Below, piece by piece: positions 33,970 through 45,059 of a stretch of 64,000 nt of DNA. Origin of the DNA: Symbiodinium natans (lineage: Eukaryota > Sar > Dinophyceae > Suessiales > Symbiodiniaceae); assembly GCA_905221605.1 (NCBI GenBank), contig CAJNDS010002762.1, positions 127,907 to 191,906 of the forward strand, given 5' to 3'. Every line of letters starts with the position of its first letter. Position 1 is the stretch's first letter. The notes beneath the pieces were generated by a model, which saw only the letters and a program-made list of their open reading frames with translations, was not told the origin of the DNA and did not search any database. The position numbers and the translations under genes were made by a program.

Positions 33970-34195
33970 CACACCATCCCCGCTGCTGCGCAGAAAGGAA
34001 GCAGAGGCCGCCGAGCTTGCCCGCTTTGCGCCCTACAGCTTCGTCAGGCGAGTCTTGCAGGGCTATAGGTTTGCAGGGGGAGCATCCCAATATGAAACCC
34101 TCCCAACCAAGCCCTGCTTGGGAAGCTTCGATGCCCAGCTGGTCTATGCGGGTCTCTGGGAGGGCAACGCGGGGCAAATGCGGGCAAAGCGTCCA
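33970..34195 (+). CDS. Putative exon, 75 codons
   Basis: Acceptor CACTCTTCCAG|C preceded by a pyrimidine-rich run; donor CGTCCA|GTGAGT, a textbook donor. It reads RRKEAEAAELARFAPYSFVR, RVLQGYRFAGGASQYETLPT and CLGSFDAQLVYAGLWEGNAG. Strong coding appearance (globular, balanced composition). No family recognised. Likely in the same gene as 34,736 and 35,627. Confidence 0.6.
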
Positions 34196-34735
34196 GTGAG
34201 TCAAGCGTCTTTGAGTTTCCCCAAATGTTCCCGCAGGAGCGTCCTAAAATTGGCTGGAGCCTTCTCCTGAAACGGGGTGGGCCTGAAGGCGCCTCGAAAT
34301 CCACCGCCATGCACCGCGCCCAAGACCTGAAGCTTCTAAAGTCACTGCAATCTGGAGGCTCAAGGGCCTGAAAGTCAACACGGACTTGAACGGCCTTTGC
34401 GGCGTTGCACAGCTCCCAGCATGGCTTTGTTTTCAGGAAATTTTGGTGGGGCTTCCAGGGTCAAGGGTGGCCTCTTCATGCTAGTCCTGTACCCCTGTAA
34501 CTGTACCTGAACCGTCAATCCTCAGTTTCAAGGTCCAGGCTTTGGGTTTTAAGGGTTTGGTTCAACGGCCCGATTTACATGTCCAGGCGTCTTTTTTTTT
34601 GATCCCCAATTTCCTGGAATGTACACGGTGTGCTGTTTCAACCCCCAAGGACCCTGCAGGACTTTTGGCCTCATACCAGTTTGAACAACCCTCAAACCTG
34701 AAGTCCGTGGCCTGGATACACGTTCTTCGCGGCAG

Positions 34736-34861
34736 GCTCTTCAAAACGTTTTCCGGTTTCCTGCTTGTGATACGGAAGAGCGTTGCAATGCATCGCTGTG
34801 TGTGTCCTTTGACCATTCGAAAGCCTCGAAAAACACGTGGGAACGGATCATTTGTCGGCAG
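34736..34861 (+). CDS. Putative exon, 42 codons
   Basis: 126 nt, phase 0, CGCGGCAG|G to CGGCAG|GTGAGT. Reads ALQNVFRFPACDTEERCNAS, then FDHSKASKNTWERIICRQ. The frame is open for about 25 further codons upstream, so the start could be earlier. Conserved borders make it one of the better exon calls. Confidence 0.55.
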
Positions 34862-35106
34862 GTGAGTAGGAAAAATTGCTTATCGGCTTTCCACTACATC
34901 ACAATATTCTATTTTTGAATCGAGAGGTGGTTCAAACTTTAGTGTGAGGAAGTGCAGCATTCAGGCGCCAGATTTATCAGTTGTTAGACTGAAAAATAGG
35001 ATGGTTTCAGACTAGTAACCGGCCACTGAACTCTAAGTCATGCGAAAAGGGCTGCAAATAAAATTAAGAGCACAAATTCTGGTATAACTAAGTGACCTTT
35101 CAAAAC

Positions 35107-35217
35107 ATACGGGGGCTTCTGAATTTAGGAGGGTACCTTATTGGGGTCCTTATTACAAGGGGATCCTGCTTTTCGGGGGACACTAGTAGGGGTCCCCTAT
35201 TTTCGTAAACCCCCATA
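35107..35217. mobile_element. Dispersed short element, copy 5
   Basis: Starts gggggcttctg and ends gggtcccctattttcgtaaaccccca; lies within the predicted intron between 34,861 and 35,627. A further diverged relative is at about 35,446-35,517. Confidence 0.55.
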
Positions 35218-35626
35218 TGATTAAAAGAAGGAACTCAGATGCTTGGTTTCGAGGTCTTCGTCTCGAGTACCCAAGCTCGTTTCGCGCGCCGCTGTCCTTC
35301 ATTCTCTTCCAACGTTCCCGGCCATGTAGATATCCTCATGTTGTTCCAGAAATGGTGTGTATGTATATGTATGTGTGTCTGTGTATGCATTTGTGTAGAC
35401 TCCTTTTGATCAACTTGTTCCTCATCGCTGTTTGTGGAAACGCTTTCGGGGGGTGCCCGCCATCTAGTTTAAGGGGGCGGTTCCCCTATACACTCTAGAC
35501 AAAAGGGACCCTTTTTCGCTGGGAGGCAGACGGCTAGCCACATGCCTTCAAGAACACATGGGTTGGGCCTCTTGTTTTTTCGGTGCACTTTTCATGTGGC
35601 GATGAGGGCTTCGGGTTTTTGCACAG

Positions 35627-35752
35627 GTCGCCCCTCCGGAACTGTCACAGCCGCCGGCGCAGCACGTCCCCGGGACATTGAAGGCGGACTCCGCTTGGGA
35701 GACCACGGTTTTGAAAGGTTTGCTGCCCGAGGTGTTAAGAACTTACTTCTAG
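35627..35752 (+). CDS. Putative terminal exon
   Basis: 126 nt, 42 codons including TAG at 35,750-35,752, phase 0, after a clear acceptor GGGTTTTTGCACAG|G. Reads VAPPELSQPPAQHVPGTLKA then DSAWETTVLKGLLPEVLRTY. Coding-like throughout. It gives a plausible C-terminus for a gene including 33,970-34,195 and 34,736-34,861. No family. Confidence 0.6.
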   Translation, partial: VAPPELSQPPAQHVPGTLKADSAWETTVLKGLLPEVLRTYF

Positions 35753-36468
35753 TTGGTAGCCCAGAGGAGGACCATGTGCCTTTTCAGCGTGAGCATGTGG
35801 TAAGGTCAAGTAAGCTTGTTGGAACCCGTGTTTGCACCCCAGATAGCTAAGGAATGAATCGTAGGGGGAGAGCAGGCCACAAGTCGAAGTGTGTGGCAGT
35901 GCATCCCAAAAACGAAAGACCGCAGAAGCCAAAGAAAGAAACAATTTCGCGAAGCTGAGCCCTGGAAGTATGTGTCGTGCTATCTGCACACAAGACGCCC
36001 CCGAGCACAGAGCTCAAGGCCCTTGCACACAGAGGTGGGGCAGTGACCTGGCACAGACCCGTAAACCTTCAAAAGCTGAAACAGCTTGAGTCACACCAAT
36101 ATCATTGACTCCGAAAAGAGGGTTGACCTCTTAACTGGGATACGCGTTCGGGCTGGCCTTACGTCTGAAGTCCCACAGGATCCAAACAAGCACGAATATA
36201 CGATTGCCTGTTGCATACAAAGGACGTACAGTACCTGTGAGTTCTTTTTGGAACGGCTTTCTCCTGTTGAACAAGTCGAAGCAACGACGTGAGGACTCCA
36301 TTCACTGCTTAACTTGCCTGGAACCAACATCTCTGAATGCTTTGGATTGTTGAACGACAGGGCCCTTGGGACTCGAACTTAACACCATGAAAGTTGAAAA
36401 GTTGAAGACCTAAGCTACTTGTAGCTGCGCTTGCAAATTGGTATGTCTTGGGCGTTGACTTTGCCTAG
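35753..36468. other. Intergenic-like stretch
   Basis: No convincing gene; short competing frames at 35,735-36,330 only. Confidence 0.4.
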
Positions 36469-36514
36469 AGACCCGAACCCCTGGCAGCTTGCGCTGCACG
36501 CCCGGGTGCTGCAG

Positions 36515-36589
36515 GTGCGCTTGGAGTCCGACCGTGAGGCCTTGGAAAGCTTCAATCAGAGTTGTCTTTCTGTTCTTTCCTGCGCAAGG
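36515..36589 (+). CDS. Putative exon ending at TTTAGGG
   Basis: 75 nt, 25 codons, phase 0 from GGTGCTGCAG|G to GCAAGG|GTTTAGGG. Reads VRLESDREALESFNQSCLSV. The frame is open upstream (DPNPWQLALHARVLQ), with acceptors at 36,468 or 36,486 as alternatives. No family. Confidence 0.5.
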
Positions 36590-36627
36590 GTTTAGGGTTG
36601 AGGGTATAGGGTTTAGGGTTTACGGTT
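36589..36627. repeat. Telomere-type tract, degenerate TTTAGGG
   Basis: TTTAGGG, TTGAGGG and TATAGGG units. A degenerate CCCTAAA-type stretch lies at 36,880-36,950. Confidence 0.85.
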
Positions 36628-36949
36628 GCTACAGCTGCAAGAACTATCTATCGGGGCTATTGCCCACAGCCGGCTACACCCAAAGCAGACAAGGACTTGG
36701 ACTCATTATGATTTTGACCCGAAAAGTATTTTCCCATATTCTCTGCATGAGCGCTTGTGACAGCGTGTCTTGTTCCAAGTCCTGTTATAGGTATCAGCAG
36801 CGTTATCCTTACTATGATTGCGCAGCAGTTGTCGGATTCTTTTCGAGGTTTTAAGGTGGTGGGGAGAGTGGTGCAAGCAAACCCTAAACACCTAAAACCC
36901 CTAAACCCATAAAGCCCTAAACCCCTACAAACCTAAACCTCTAAAACCC

Positions 36950-37050
36950 TATACATACATACATACACACATACGTACGTACGTACGTACTTACATACAT
37001 ACATACATACGTACGTATATATATATATGGTACCCCCCCCCCCATATGCC
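36950..37050. repeat. (ACAT)n/(ACGT)n microsatellite
   Basis: Tetranucleotide ACAT/ACGT steps followed by (TA)n and a C-run. Confidence 0.9.
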
Positions 37051-37126
37051 CACACTTTTTCCTCTCAGGTGCCATGGTAGGGTTTAGAGGCTTAGGATTT
37101 CGAAGCCTCCGAGGGCCGAAAGCGCT

Positions 37127-38720
37127 CTACTGTACCAATGTTTTGGGCCCAGAAGAGCAAAAACGCTGTACTGTCCCCAAAAAAACCAATCTTTTTAAGC
37201 AAAAACAAGCAAAAATGCCGTACTGTCCCAAAAAAACCAAAAAAACCAAAGTTTGGAGACCTCCAGGCCCTGGAGGAGCCCAAGGTCTCCAAACTTTGGT
37301 TTTTTTGGTTTTTTTGTGACAGTACAGCATTTTTGCACTTTTGGCCTTAAAAAGATTGGTGTTTTTGGGACAGTACAGCACTTTCGAGGCCTGGGACTGC
37401 AAAAACAGCACCTTTGCACTTTTTGTCTTAAAAAGATTGGTTTTTTTGGGACAGTACAGCACTTTCGAGGCCTGGGACTGCAAAAACGCTGTACTGTCCC
37501 AAAAAAACCAATCTTTTTAAGCAAAAACAAGCAAAAATGCCGTACTGTCCCAAAAAAACCAAAAAAAACCAAAGTTTGGAGACCTCCAGGCCCTGGAGGA
37601 GCCCAAGGTCTCCAAACTTTGGTTTTTTTGGTTTTTTTGGGACAGTACAGCATTTTTGCACTTTTTGCCTGAAAAAGATTCGTTTTTTTGGGACAGTACA
37701 GCACTTTCGAGGCCTGGGACTGCAAAAACGCTGTACTGTCCCAAAAAAACCAATCTTTTTAAGCAAAAACAGGCAAAAATGCCGCACTGTCCCAAAAAAA
37801 AACCCTGGAGGAGCCCAAGGTCTCCAAACTTTTGTTTTTTTGGTTTTTTTGTGACAGTACAGCATTTTTGCACTTTTGGCCTTAAAAAGATTGGTTTTTT
37901 TGGGACAGTACAGCACTTTCGAGGCCTGGGACTGCAAAAACAGCACCTTTGCACTTTTTGTCTTAAAAAGATTGGTTTTTTTGGGACAGTACAGCACTTT
38001 CGAGGCCTGGGACTGCAAAAACGCTGTACTGTCCCAAAAAAACCAATCTTTTTAAGCAAAAACAAGCAAAAATGCCGTACTGTCCCAAAAAAACCAAAAA
38101 AAACAAAGTTTGGAGACCTCCAGGCCCTGGAAGAGCCCAAGGTCTCCAAACTTTGGTTTTTTTGGTTTTTTTGGGACAGTACAGCATTTTTGCACTTTTT
38201 GCCTGAAGCACTTTCGAGGCCTGGGACTGCAAAAACGCTGTACTGTCCCAAAAAAACCAATCTTTTTAAGCAAAAACAAGCAAAAATGCCGTACTGTCCC
38301 AAAAAACCAAAAAAACCAAAGTTTGGAGACCTCCAGGCCCTGGAGGAGCCCAAGGTCTCCAAACTTTGGTTTTTTTGGTTTTTTTGGGACAGTACAGCAT
38401 TTTTGCACTTTTGGCCTTAAAAAGATTGGTTTTTTTGGGACAGTACAGCACTTTCGAGGCCTGGGACTGCAAAAACGCTGTACTGTCCCAAAAAAACCAA
38501 TCTTTTTAAGCAAAAACAAGCAAAAAAAACCAAAAAAACCAAAGTTTGGAGACCTCCAGGCCCTGGAGGAGCCCAAGGTCTCCAAACTTTGGTTTTTTTG
38601 GGCAGCATTTTTGCACTTTTGACCTTAAAAAGATTGGTTTTTTTGGGACAGTACAGCACTTTCGAGGCCTGGGACTGCAAAAACGCTGTACTGTCCCAAA
38701 AAAACCAATCTTTTAAGCCG
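37127..38720. repeat. Array of long alternating palindromes
   Basis: Six centres (about 37,270; 37,592; 37,805; 38,122; 38,337; 38,560) carry ccaaagtttggagacct facing aggtctccaaactttgg. Between them is a second palindrome (ctgtactgtcccaaaaaaac facing its complement around ttcgaggcctgggactgc). Arms reach about 80-100 bp. Spacing alternates near 215 and 320 bp. All long frames here on both strands arise from the repeat. Confidence 0.95.
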
Positions 38721-39550
38721 ATTCATATTATTTTATACAGGAGTCCTATTGGTTCCTATTCATTTAGCAAGGTTCCTTCTCATTTTAAAAGGATTCCTAT
38801 GAATTATAACCGGTTCTTTTCAATTTGGCAAGGGTTCCTATTCATTTTAATAGGCTTCCTATTAACTTTTACCGGTTCCGAAAAATATTGGCAGGATTCC
38901 TATGAAGTCAATAGAGGATTCCTATTTATTTCGATAGGATTCCAATAAAGTTTCATAGGGTTCCTAATTCTTTTAATAAGGCTCCTACTGATGTAATGAA
39001 ATTCCTATCAAGTTTAATCAGATGCTTATTCATGTTAATGGGATTCGTATTTATTTTAATAGGGATCTCATTCGTTTGAAAGGGATACCGATTGGTTTAG
39101 GCTCATATTAATTTTAGGAGGACTCCTACTATTTAGGGGTTCGCACTTGTGTTTTATAGGAGTCCCATTGGTTCCTATTAATTTTAGTAGGGGCCCTCTT
39201 CAGTTTATTAGGATTGCTATCAAGTATAATTGGGTTCTACTTTTTCTAGGGTTCCTATGGATTGAAATAGAGGATTCCTGTTTTTCTGTGTATAAGATTC
39301 CAATACATTTCCATACTTTGCCGAAATATTTTTTTCGGCTCCTACAAATGTAATATGATTCCTATCAATTTAAAATGGGATTCTGTCCTTTGAATAGGGT
39401 TCCCATAGAATTTGCTAGAATTAAGGGTTCTCATTCCTATTAATGGGTTTCCTTTTCATTTTTATAAGATTCCTATTGAAACAAGATGAATCCTATGAAC
39501 CCAATTAAATTTGATAGGAACGCTATTCGCATGCATAGGATTTCTATTTA
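38721..39550. repeat. Diverged ~30-bp repeat field (TTCCTATTNATTTTAATAGG)
   Basis: About 25 imperfect units built on attcctattnattttaatagg, itself partly palindromic (cctat / atagg). AT-rich; no gene. Confidence 0.8.
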
Positions 39551-39710
39551 AACTCATAGCATGCAATCCACAATCTCGAGCAAATTGTTCAGGTCACTTC
39601 TGCTGGAGTTTTATGGGAGTTCCTCCCCCCTTTAAAACCCACTGCGGGTGGCGGAACGTAGTATTTTTGTCTGGAAACCATGCTGAAGCGTGGGCGCATG
39701 GGGGGGGGTA

Positions 39711-39713
<3 letters not shown>

Positions 39714-39744
<31 letters not shown>

Positions 39745-39775
39745 ATAATAATATAATAATAATAATAATAATCAT
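39714..39775. repeat. (TA)n followed by (AAT)n microsatellite
   Basis: Simple repeats. Confidence 0.95.
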
Positions 39776-39937
39776 AATCGGTTCAAAGCGGTTTCTCAGC
39801 CGCTGCGTTTTTGAGGTTTAGCAATCAGGCCAGAATTGCTAAAACCGCAGAAACCATGTGAAACAATAGGCAAAACCCCAAAAATATGAATTTTGCAAGA
39901 CTTTTGGGAGAACAGGAACACCGACAACCAACCAAAT

Positions 39938-40155
39938 CAACACAGAAAGCCCAGAAAACCAATTTCCACAAAACCAAAAAAACCAATACCAAAAAAACCA
40001 AAAGAATCAAAAAAACCAATTTTCCGGGACTCTGTGAAAGCTGTGGAAATAAAGCTTACGAATCAAAAGTCCCGGAAAATTGGTTGTTTTGGTATTTTTG
40101 ATTTTTTGGTATTGGTTTTTTTGGTTTTGGGGAATTGGTTTTTGTGTCTGATGTT
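39938..40155. repeat. Long imperfect inverted repeat
   Basis: Left arm (ccaataccaaaaaaaccaaaa, caattttccgggact) pairs with right arm (agtcccggaaaattggttg, ggtattggtttttttggtttt) around a loop near 40,030-40,065. Its word usage (AAAAAACCAA) resembles the 37.1-38.7 kb array. Confidence 0.9.
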
Positions 40156-41765
40156 TTTGGTTTCGGTGTCCTAGTTTCCCACGAGTCCTGCATGTTTAGG
40201 CTTTTGTTGTTTTGCATTATTTTTGGGAATGGGTGTTTGTTTATTAGTTTCTATGAGCCTTGCTTACTAGGATTAGAGTTTTGTTGTACTCCACCTGTGC
40301 ACACCATGGGAAGTTATGCAGCCGACCAAAAAAACCAATACAGCACTCTCACGTTTGTTGAAGCATGCGCACACGTGCCGGGCCAAATCTGGAGCTAGGC
40401 AAGGCGTGAATGCGAAAAGCAAGATAGTAAAACGAAGCAAATACCAAGAATTAGAAGAAACAAATGTAATGCTGTAAGAAAACAGAAAGAAACACCTACG
40501 AGTATAAAGTGAATCATTAACGTAATACGAAATTCTTTAATCCACAAACTAATAAAAGAGAAGATAAATAGAATGACCACAAAGTGAAGAAAATAGTATA
40601 TTGTGAGGAAATTCCTAAATTAACAAAAGCACTTCCTAAAGATATAGCAGCATTACATAAAATAAGTGTATTAGCATAAGTTAATTCACAAAGCTTCTCC
40701 AGGCCACATCCCTAAAGTTGGACAAGATAATAAATACAACGATGTCCAAAACAAGGATACAAATAATAGAGCTTCAGAAACAGGACAACCCCCCCAAAAT
40801 CAGAAATAGATTAAGGGCTTTTACGCAAATGTAAGACTAAGTTGATTCTGAAGGATTGGGTTAATAATGCCATTCTTAAAGAAATGACAGGGTGAAAGAC
40901 GTCTTTTGTCCATAGAAAGAAGCTGTACTTTTCCCCGTTCATGTCATTCACGGATCTATGATTAGTATCTTCATGTCGTGGGTGAACTGAATAGAGGAGA
41001 AAGTCCTAAGGAAAGTCTGTATATTTATCCCTGTAATAATATTAATGTTAAGGGGCCACATTATAGCAATATTCATGCGGTCCCTTCAAAGTACTATGAT
41101 TATTAGGGGTGTGAACACATGAACGAAACAACCTCATGAATGCACTACGTTATGATATTATATATTGTACGCCGTGCGTTTCACTCACCCGTAAAACAAT
41201 GTTATTAACGTGTGCTCTTCATGGACGGACTCTTGGGCAGCTAAGGTCTCCACGGCTGGACAGGTAATTTAGTACTAACTCCCTCACCTTGTTTAGCCAT
41301 CGCACCTTGAGACCCTGTTAACACCTGGACTGGATAACACTACACAACCCAGGATGGGAAGTCTCTTCACAGAACGCACTCTCGGGACAGCTCTTTGAAC
41401 GAGCAGCAGACGCGAAACTTGTTGAAGACGCAGTCGCCGAAATGCTTCGGTCGTGGAAATATCACAATAGTTGACTTCAAGAACATGGCCCGAGTTAGCT
41501 AGGCCAATGGCCTGACTTTTCGTCATTGCTTAGGCAGAAGCACCGATGATTCAGCGTGGAAGGTTTGCAAAAGGAACGTACGCTTCGTATACCCTCGCAA
41601 AATGTAGTTTGGTACTTATCTCTTAAATATAGCACAAATATCGCGTCTCAGCACGAGATATGGGACTTGAAGGCTTTTAGATTGTTTTTCTTTTGTGGAG
41701 GCGGGAAGTCACTGCAGTAAAACCCCAAAAGCGCAGTGGCTGAGTTCCCGCCTTGAACCTCATAA
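40156..41765. other. AT-rich stretch without gene
   Basis: No coding signal of note; stop-rich in all frames over most of its length. Confidence 0.5.
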
Positions 41766-41872
41766 TCATAATAATAATAATTATTGTTTATTATTGTTAT
41801 TATTGTTATTGTTATTTATTATTATTATTAATTATCATTATTGTTATTATTGTTATTATTATTATTATCAAC
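41766..41872. repeat. (ATT)n microsatellite
   Basis: Imperfect ATT/GTT repeats. Confidence 0.95.
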
Positions 41873-41958
41873 CCCTGCCTTGTAAGCCAAAGGTGGCCGC
41901 GCGGCCCCCGAACCTCGACTTGCTCGGTGGTCCGGTGCCCTGGTGCCCTTGGGTGTTC

Positions 41959-42024
41959 GGGTTTAGGGTTTAGGGTTTAGGGTTTAGGGTTTAGGGTTTA
42001 GGGTTTAGGGTTTAGGGTTTAGGG
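41959..42024. repeat. Telomere-type tract (TTTAGGG)n
   Basis: Nine perfect units. The DNA before it (41,890-41,958; VAARPPNLDLLGGPVPW) is coding-like and ends GTGTTCGG|GTTTAGGG. Confidence 0.95.
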
Positions 42025-42447
42025 ACTGCCACAAAGCAGAGGTGTGGGAATTTCGTCTCATCGATGGTACTCGTAGACCTATATTATGCTTGCAAGACAT
42101 TGCAACACCTGAACACCTGCGCGAAGCCTTTATAAGTGACTGCTGGCCGGGCATTCCCACCAAGCTCAACATCGTTATCCCCCCCCCCGCCCGGCCGCAG
42201 TGAGCCGGGCAGGAACAGACAGAGATTGAAACCAACCCACCTCTACAAAAATCAAAAGGGGCACAGCCCTGCTTCGCAGGGGCGTTGTGTTTTTCTCTTG
42301 CGGCTTGAGAGAGCCTCAACTCGTCGACTCCTGCCGCCTCCTTTGTTTTAAATCCCAGCACCCCTGGGGCCCAAACTTTGAAGCGCCAAAGCGTGCTCTG
42401 AATCTCAAGCTTCAGAGCCCATCGGAGAGCCCACGCCGAGACTGAAG

Positions 42448-42585
42448 TTGCAAGCTCAAATCTCTGAAGCCCTCATCCCTCCCGAGATCTCAAAACGGCA
42501 AGACCCCAAATCGACTCCTGACCTCCAAACACTCAAAGGTGAGGATAGCGCCCTGACGGCTCCCCAGCGCGAGCGACTGCAGAAG
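42448..42585 (+). CDS. Putative exon, linker-like
   Basis: 138 nt, 46 codons, phase 0, from GACTGAAG to CTGCAGAAG|GTGGGG. Reads LQAQISEALIPPEISKRQDP and ends LTAPQRERLQK. The frame is open upstream to about 42,390, so the start is uncertain. No family. Confidence 0.45.
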
Positions 42586-44590
42586 GTGGGGTTTAGGGCA
42601 GGGCTCAGGGCTCGGGAGAGAAGGAAGGAACGGGGCTTTGAGGGCTTTGGGGGCTCGCTTCCGCCTAACACTGAACCAAGTGACGAGAAGCTGGGCTTGC
42701 GGCTTGGATTGTTGCTCTTTTGGGCGCTTGGGCTTGGCTGTCTTGGCTGTCATTTTCTGTGAGGAGCCCTTTACAGCCCAACTCAGAAGCCTGTTGAGCA
42801 GAAGCCAACTGCGGCTGCGGAAGGCCATGTATCAACCATAAATCCCAAAGCTCTACGACCGTTCAAGCACAAATGGACTTGGAAGAGTGTTCATGAATTC
42901 TAGAGCTCCATGTAGTAGTGTTGCAGATAGCCCCGTCCACGCCGAAGTGTTTGAAGCCTCTACACCACGCCCAGATCTTGAAGCAGCTGCAGACAGAGGC
43001 CGTCTCAGACAATTTCGGAGCTTGGGTTCTGACTGTCACTGATAGGGTTTGGGGACAACTACCAGAGGTCGGGCTTAGTCCCAATCGGCGGGTGGAACAT
43101 ATTATAGAGTAGGGCAACACCTAGCAGAAAAGAATCACTGACAATGCATCTTGTCATGGGTTGACATCTGACCAAAAGAACAGGCCCTTGTTCTGATTAG
43201 AGTTTCAGGAAGATACTGGTATCAGACTCATTCTGTAGTCTTGCCGTGTCCCATCATATTCTTGCCGTGAAAGGCTTCTTAGCGTGTGTTTTGTGGTCGC
43301 ACGCGCGAAGTAACCTGTGATTTTTTTTGCGCGCATGTCGATGTGCTGCTATTGGTGGAGGTAGATGTGCTGGAGGGGACGTACTGTCGTGGGCTACCAC
43401 ACTCTCGTCCCCCTCAGGGGTTCTGTCCCTCGGCCCACGCCCGCTACTCACCTACTACTGTCCCAGGTCGTGGGGCTCTCAGCACGCAGATGTCAGCTAC
43501 CTCTCATACCCTAACTTTCCTCAGCGCCTGACTTCCAATTTATTTTCTGAAGCCGCTCCAATACAAGCATCCCCGTTACAGGTTCCTCTGAAACGTCCTC
43601 TGGCAGGCCTCAGGCGGCGTTCAAGCCATGCGCGCGGCAGCCGCGGCTGCAGTGGCGGCAGCAGCAGAGGCGGCAGCAAAAGAGGCCTCTTCCAGTGGCT
43701 TACTGTACGAAATCTTAAGACGGTTTCACGCAGTGACTCATCGGGTTCGATTGTGAGAGTAGAACTGATGTGAACACCTTCACTTTTCGCCTAACAAAAT
43801 CAAGCTGCGATGGAGTCGAGCCGATCAAGTCTCTGTCGTTCAAGCAGCGTTTGTGATTGTGACGTGAACTTGACTTCTGTGCTTCCCGACAAGATCCCAA
43901 GAACATTGAACACCCCTGTCGTGCAGCATGCCGACACGCAGCCTGAACCAGAAAAAGCCCTAAAAAGCAAACACGCAAAAGACACGCAACAACCACATGT
44001 CACATGCCAAAGGCCCCCCTCAGCTTCTTGGTTCCCTGACAGGCGACGGCGACCACCTCCAAGCGTTGAAAAAAAAGTCACGAGACAGAGTCCGTTAAGG
44101 GGTCCTTTTGGGCGCCTCTATTATATTCAGTTTCCCAGCGCTCTGGTTTTCGAGGGTTAGCAATGTCGCGTTCAAGCTTTGGTGGCTGTGGGCCTTTCAT
44201 GGTGAACATGTCCATGTTCTGGAGTGATAAGCGCCAGGATGTTGTATATATATAGAAATACCGTTTAGGGCCCTTGAGTCAACCGTTAGGCGATCACAGT
44301 CTTAGAAAAGGAGTGATTCGCCAATTCTCAAAATGGGTTTCGGTGTCCCTTGCACGTGGTTGTTGTTGCCAACACTTGTCGACCTCGTGGTGCCCTTTTG
44401 CCTGCTGCGCATGAGCCCGGCTCCGTGTCTGACTCCACTTCGCTTCGCCCCGGTTGCCATGGGCCACGACTGCAACTTCATCAGGGGCAAGGTGGTGAAA
44501 GTCCACCACAAGGCAGGTTGGAAAGGGCGGTCAAAAGACTTGCCAAGGGCTGATTTGGAGTCGCGCAGGGCTAAGCCTTCATCAAGCTAG
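42586..44590. other. Stretch with unresolved coding-like patches
   Basis: An Ala-rich plus-strand reading lies at 43,612-43,695 (MRAAAAAAVAAAAEAAAKEA). Open frames at 43,810-44,160 and 44,294-44,590 compete on both strands. None has decisive borders. Confidence 0.3.
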
Positions 44591-44929
44591 ATGATGGCGG
44601 CGACGATGTCTTCGCGCACCTTGGTCCGCAGCTGCTGCCAGGCGTCATTGAGGTTTAGTGGCGACTGCACTTCTCTTAGGCATGCGACATGCTTCGTTGC
44701 ATCTTCTGGCGGGCTGTGCCCTGGCCTCCGAGTCTTGCACCTGGGAAGAAGAGGAAAGTTTTGCAGGACCGAATTGCGAGCCTGAGCCAGTATGCGGAGG
44801 AGTGGGACGAGATCAGGGGCAAGAAGCGAGCCGGACTTTCTGTGCGCGTGCGTGTATGTGTGCGTGTGTGTGTGTGCGCAGTCTTGTCCATCTTACTATT
44901 GTGGCCTTGACGCTTTGTTGAGAATCTCA
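44591..44929. other. Ambiguous coding-like patch
   Basis: At about 44,730-44,840 one plus frame reads GKKRKVLQDRIASLSQYAEE then WDEIRGKK, a good coiled-coil candidate; the neighbouring frame (EEEESFAGPNCEPEPVCGG) is also open. (GT)n follows at 44,848-44,880. Only one can be real, if any. Confidence 0.35.
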
Positions 44930-45055
44930 TCAGGATCTTGGTGCCTCGACGACGCCAACTTCGTGGGCCTGCTTGGCCACAAGCCCGAGCACAGCCCCCA
45001 GCAGGACGCCGATTAGAAGAAGACTTGCAACCTTGCGGGCATAGTTTTTTGGCAT
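44930..45055 (-). CDS. Putative small membrane-anchored ORF or signal-anchor exon
   Basis: Minus-strand ATG at 45,055 to TGA at 44,930, 41 residues: a basic start (MPKNYARKV), a hydrophobic segment (ASLLLIGVLLGAVLGLVA), then KQAHEVGVVEAPRS. The profile is that of a signal anchor or N-terminal targeting segment. It lies exactly at the edge of the AT-rich island. It could be a first exon of a gene running toward lower coordinates, or chance. Confidence 0.35.
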   Translation of the reverse strand: MPKNYARKVASLLLIGVLLGAVLGLVAKQAHEVGVVEAPRS

Positions 45056-45059
45056 GGGT

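Noticed and set aside
37195-38622. Several ORFs of 170-281 codons on both strands
   Set aside because: All are readings of the palindrome array; the same peptides appear on both strands because the DNA is self-complementary.
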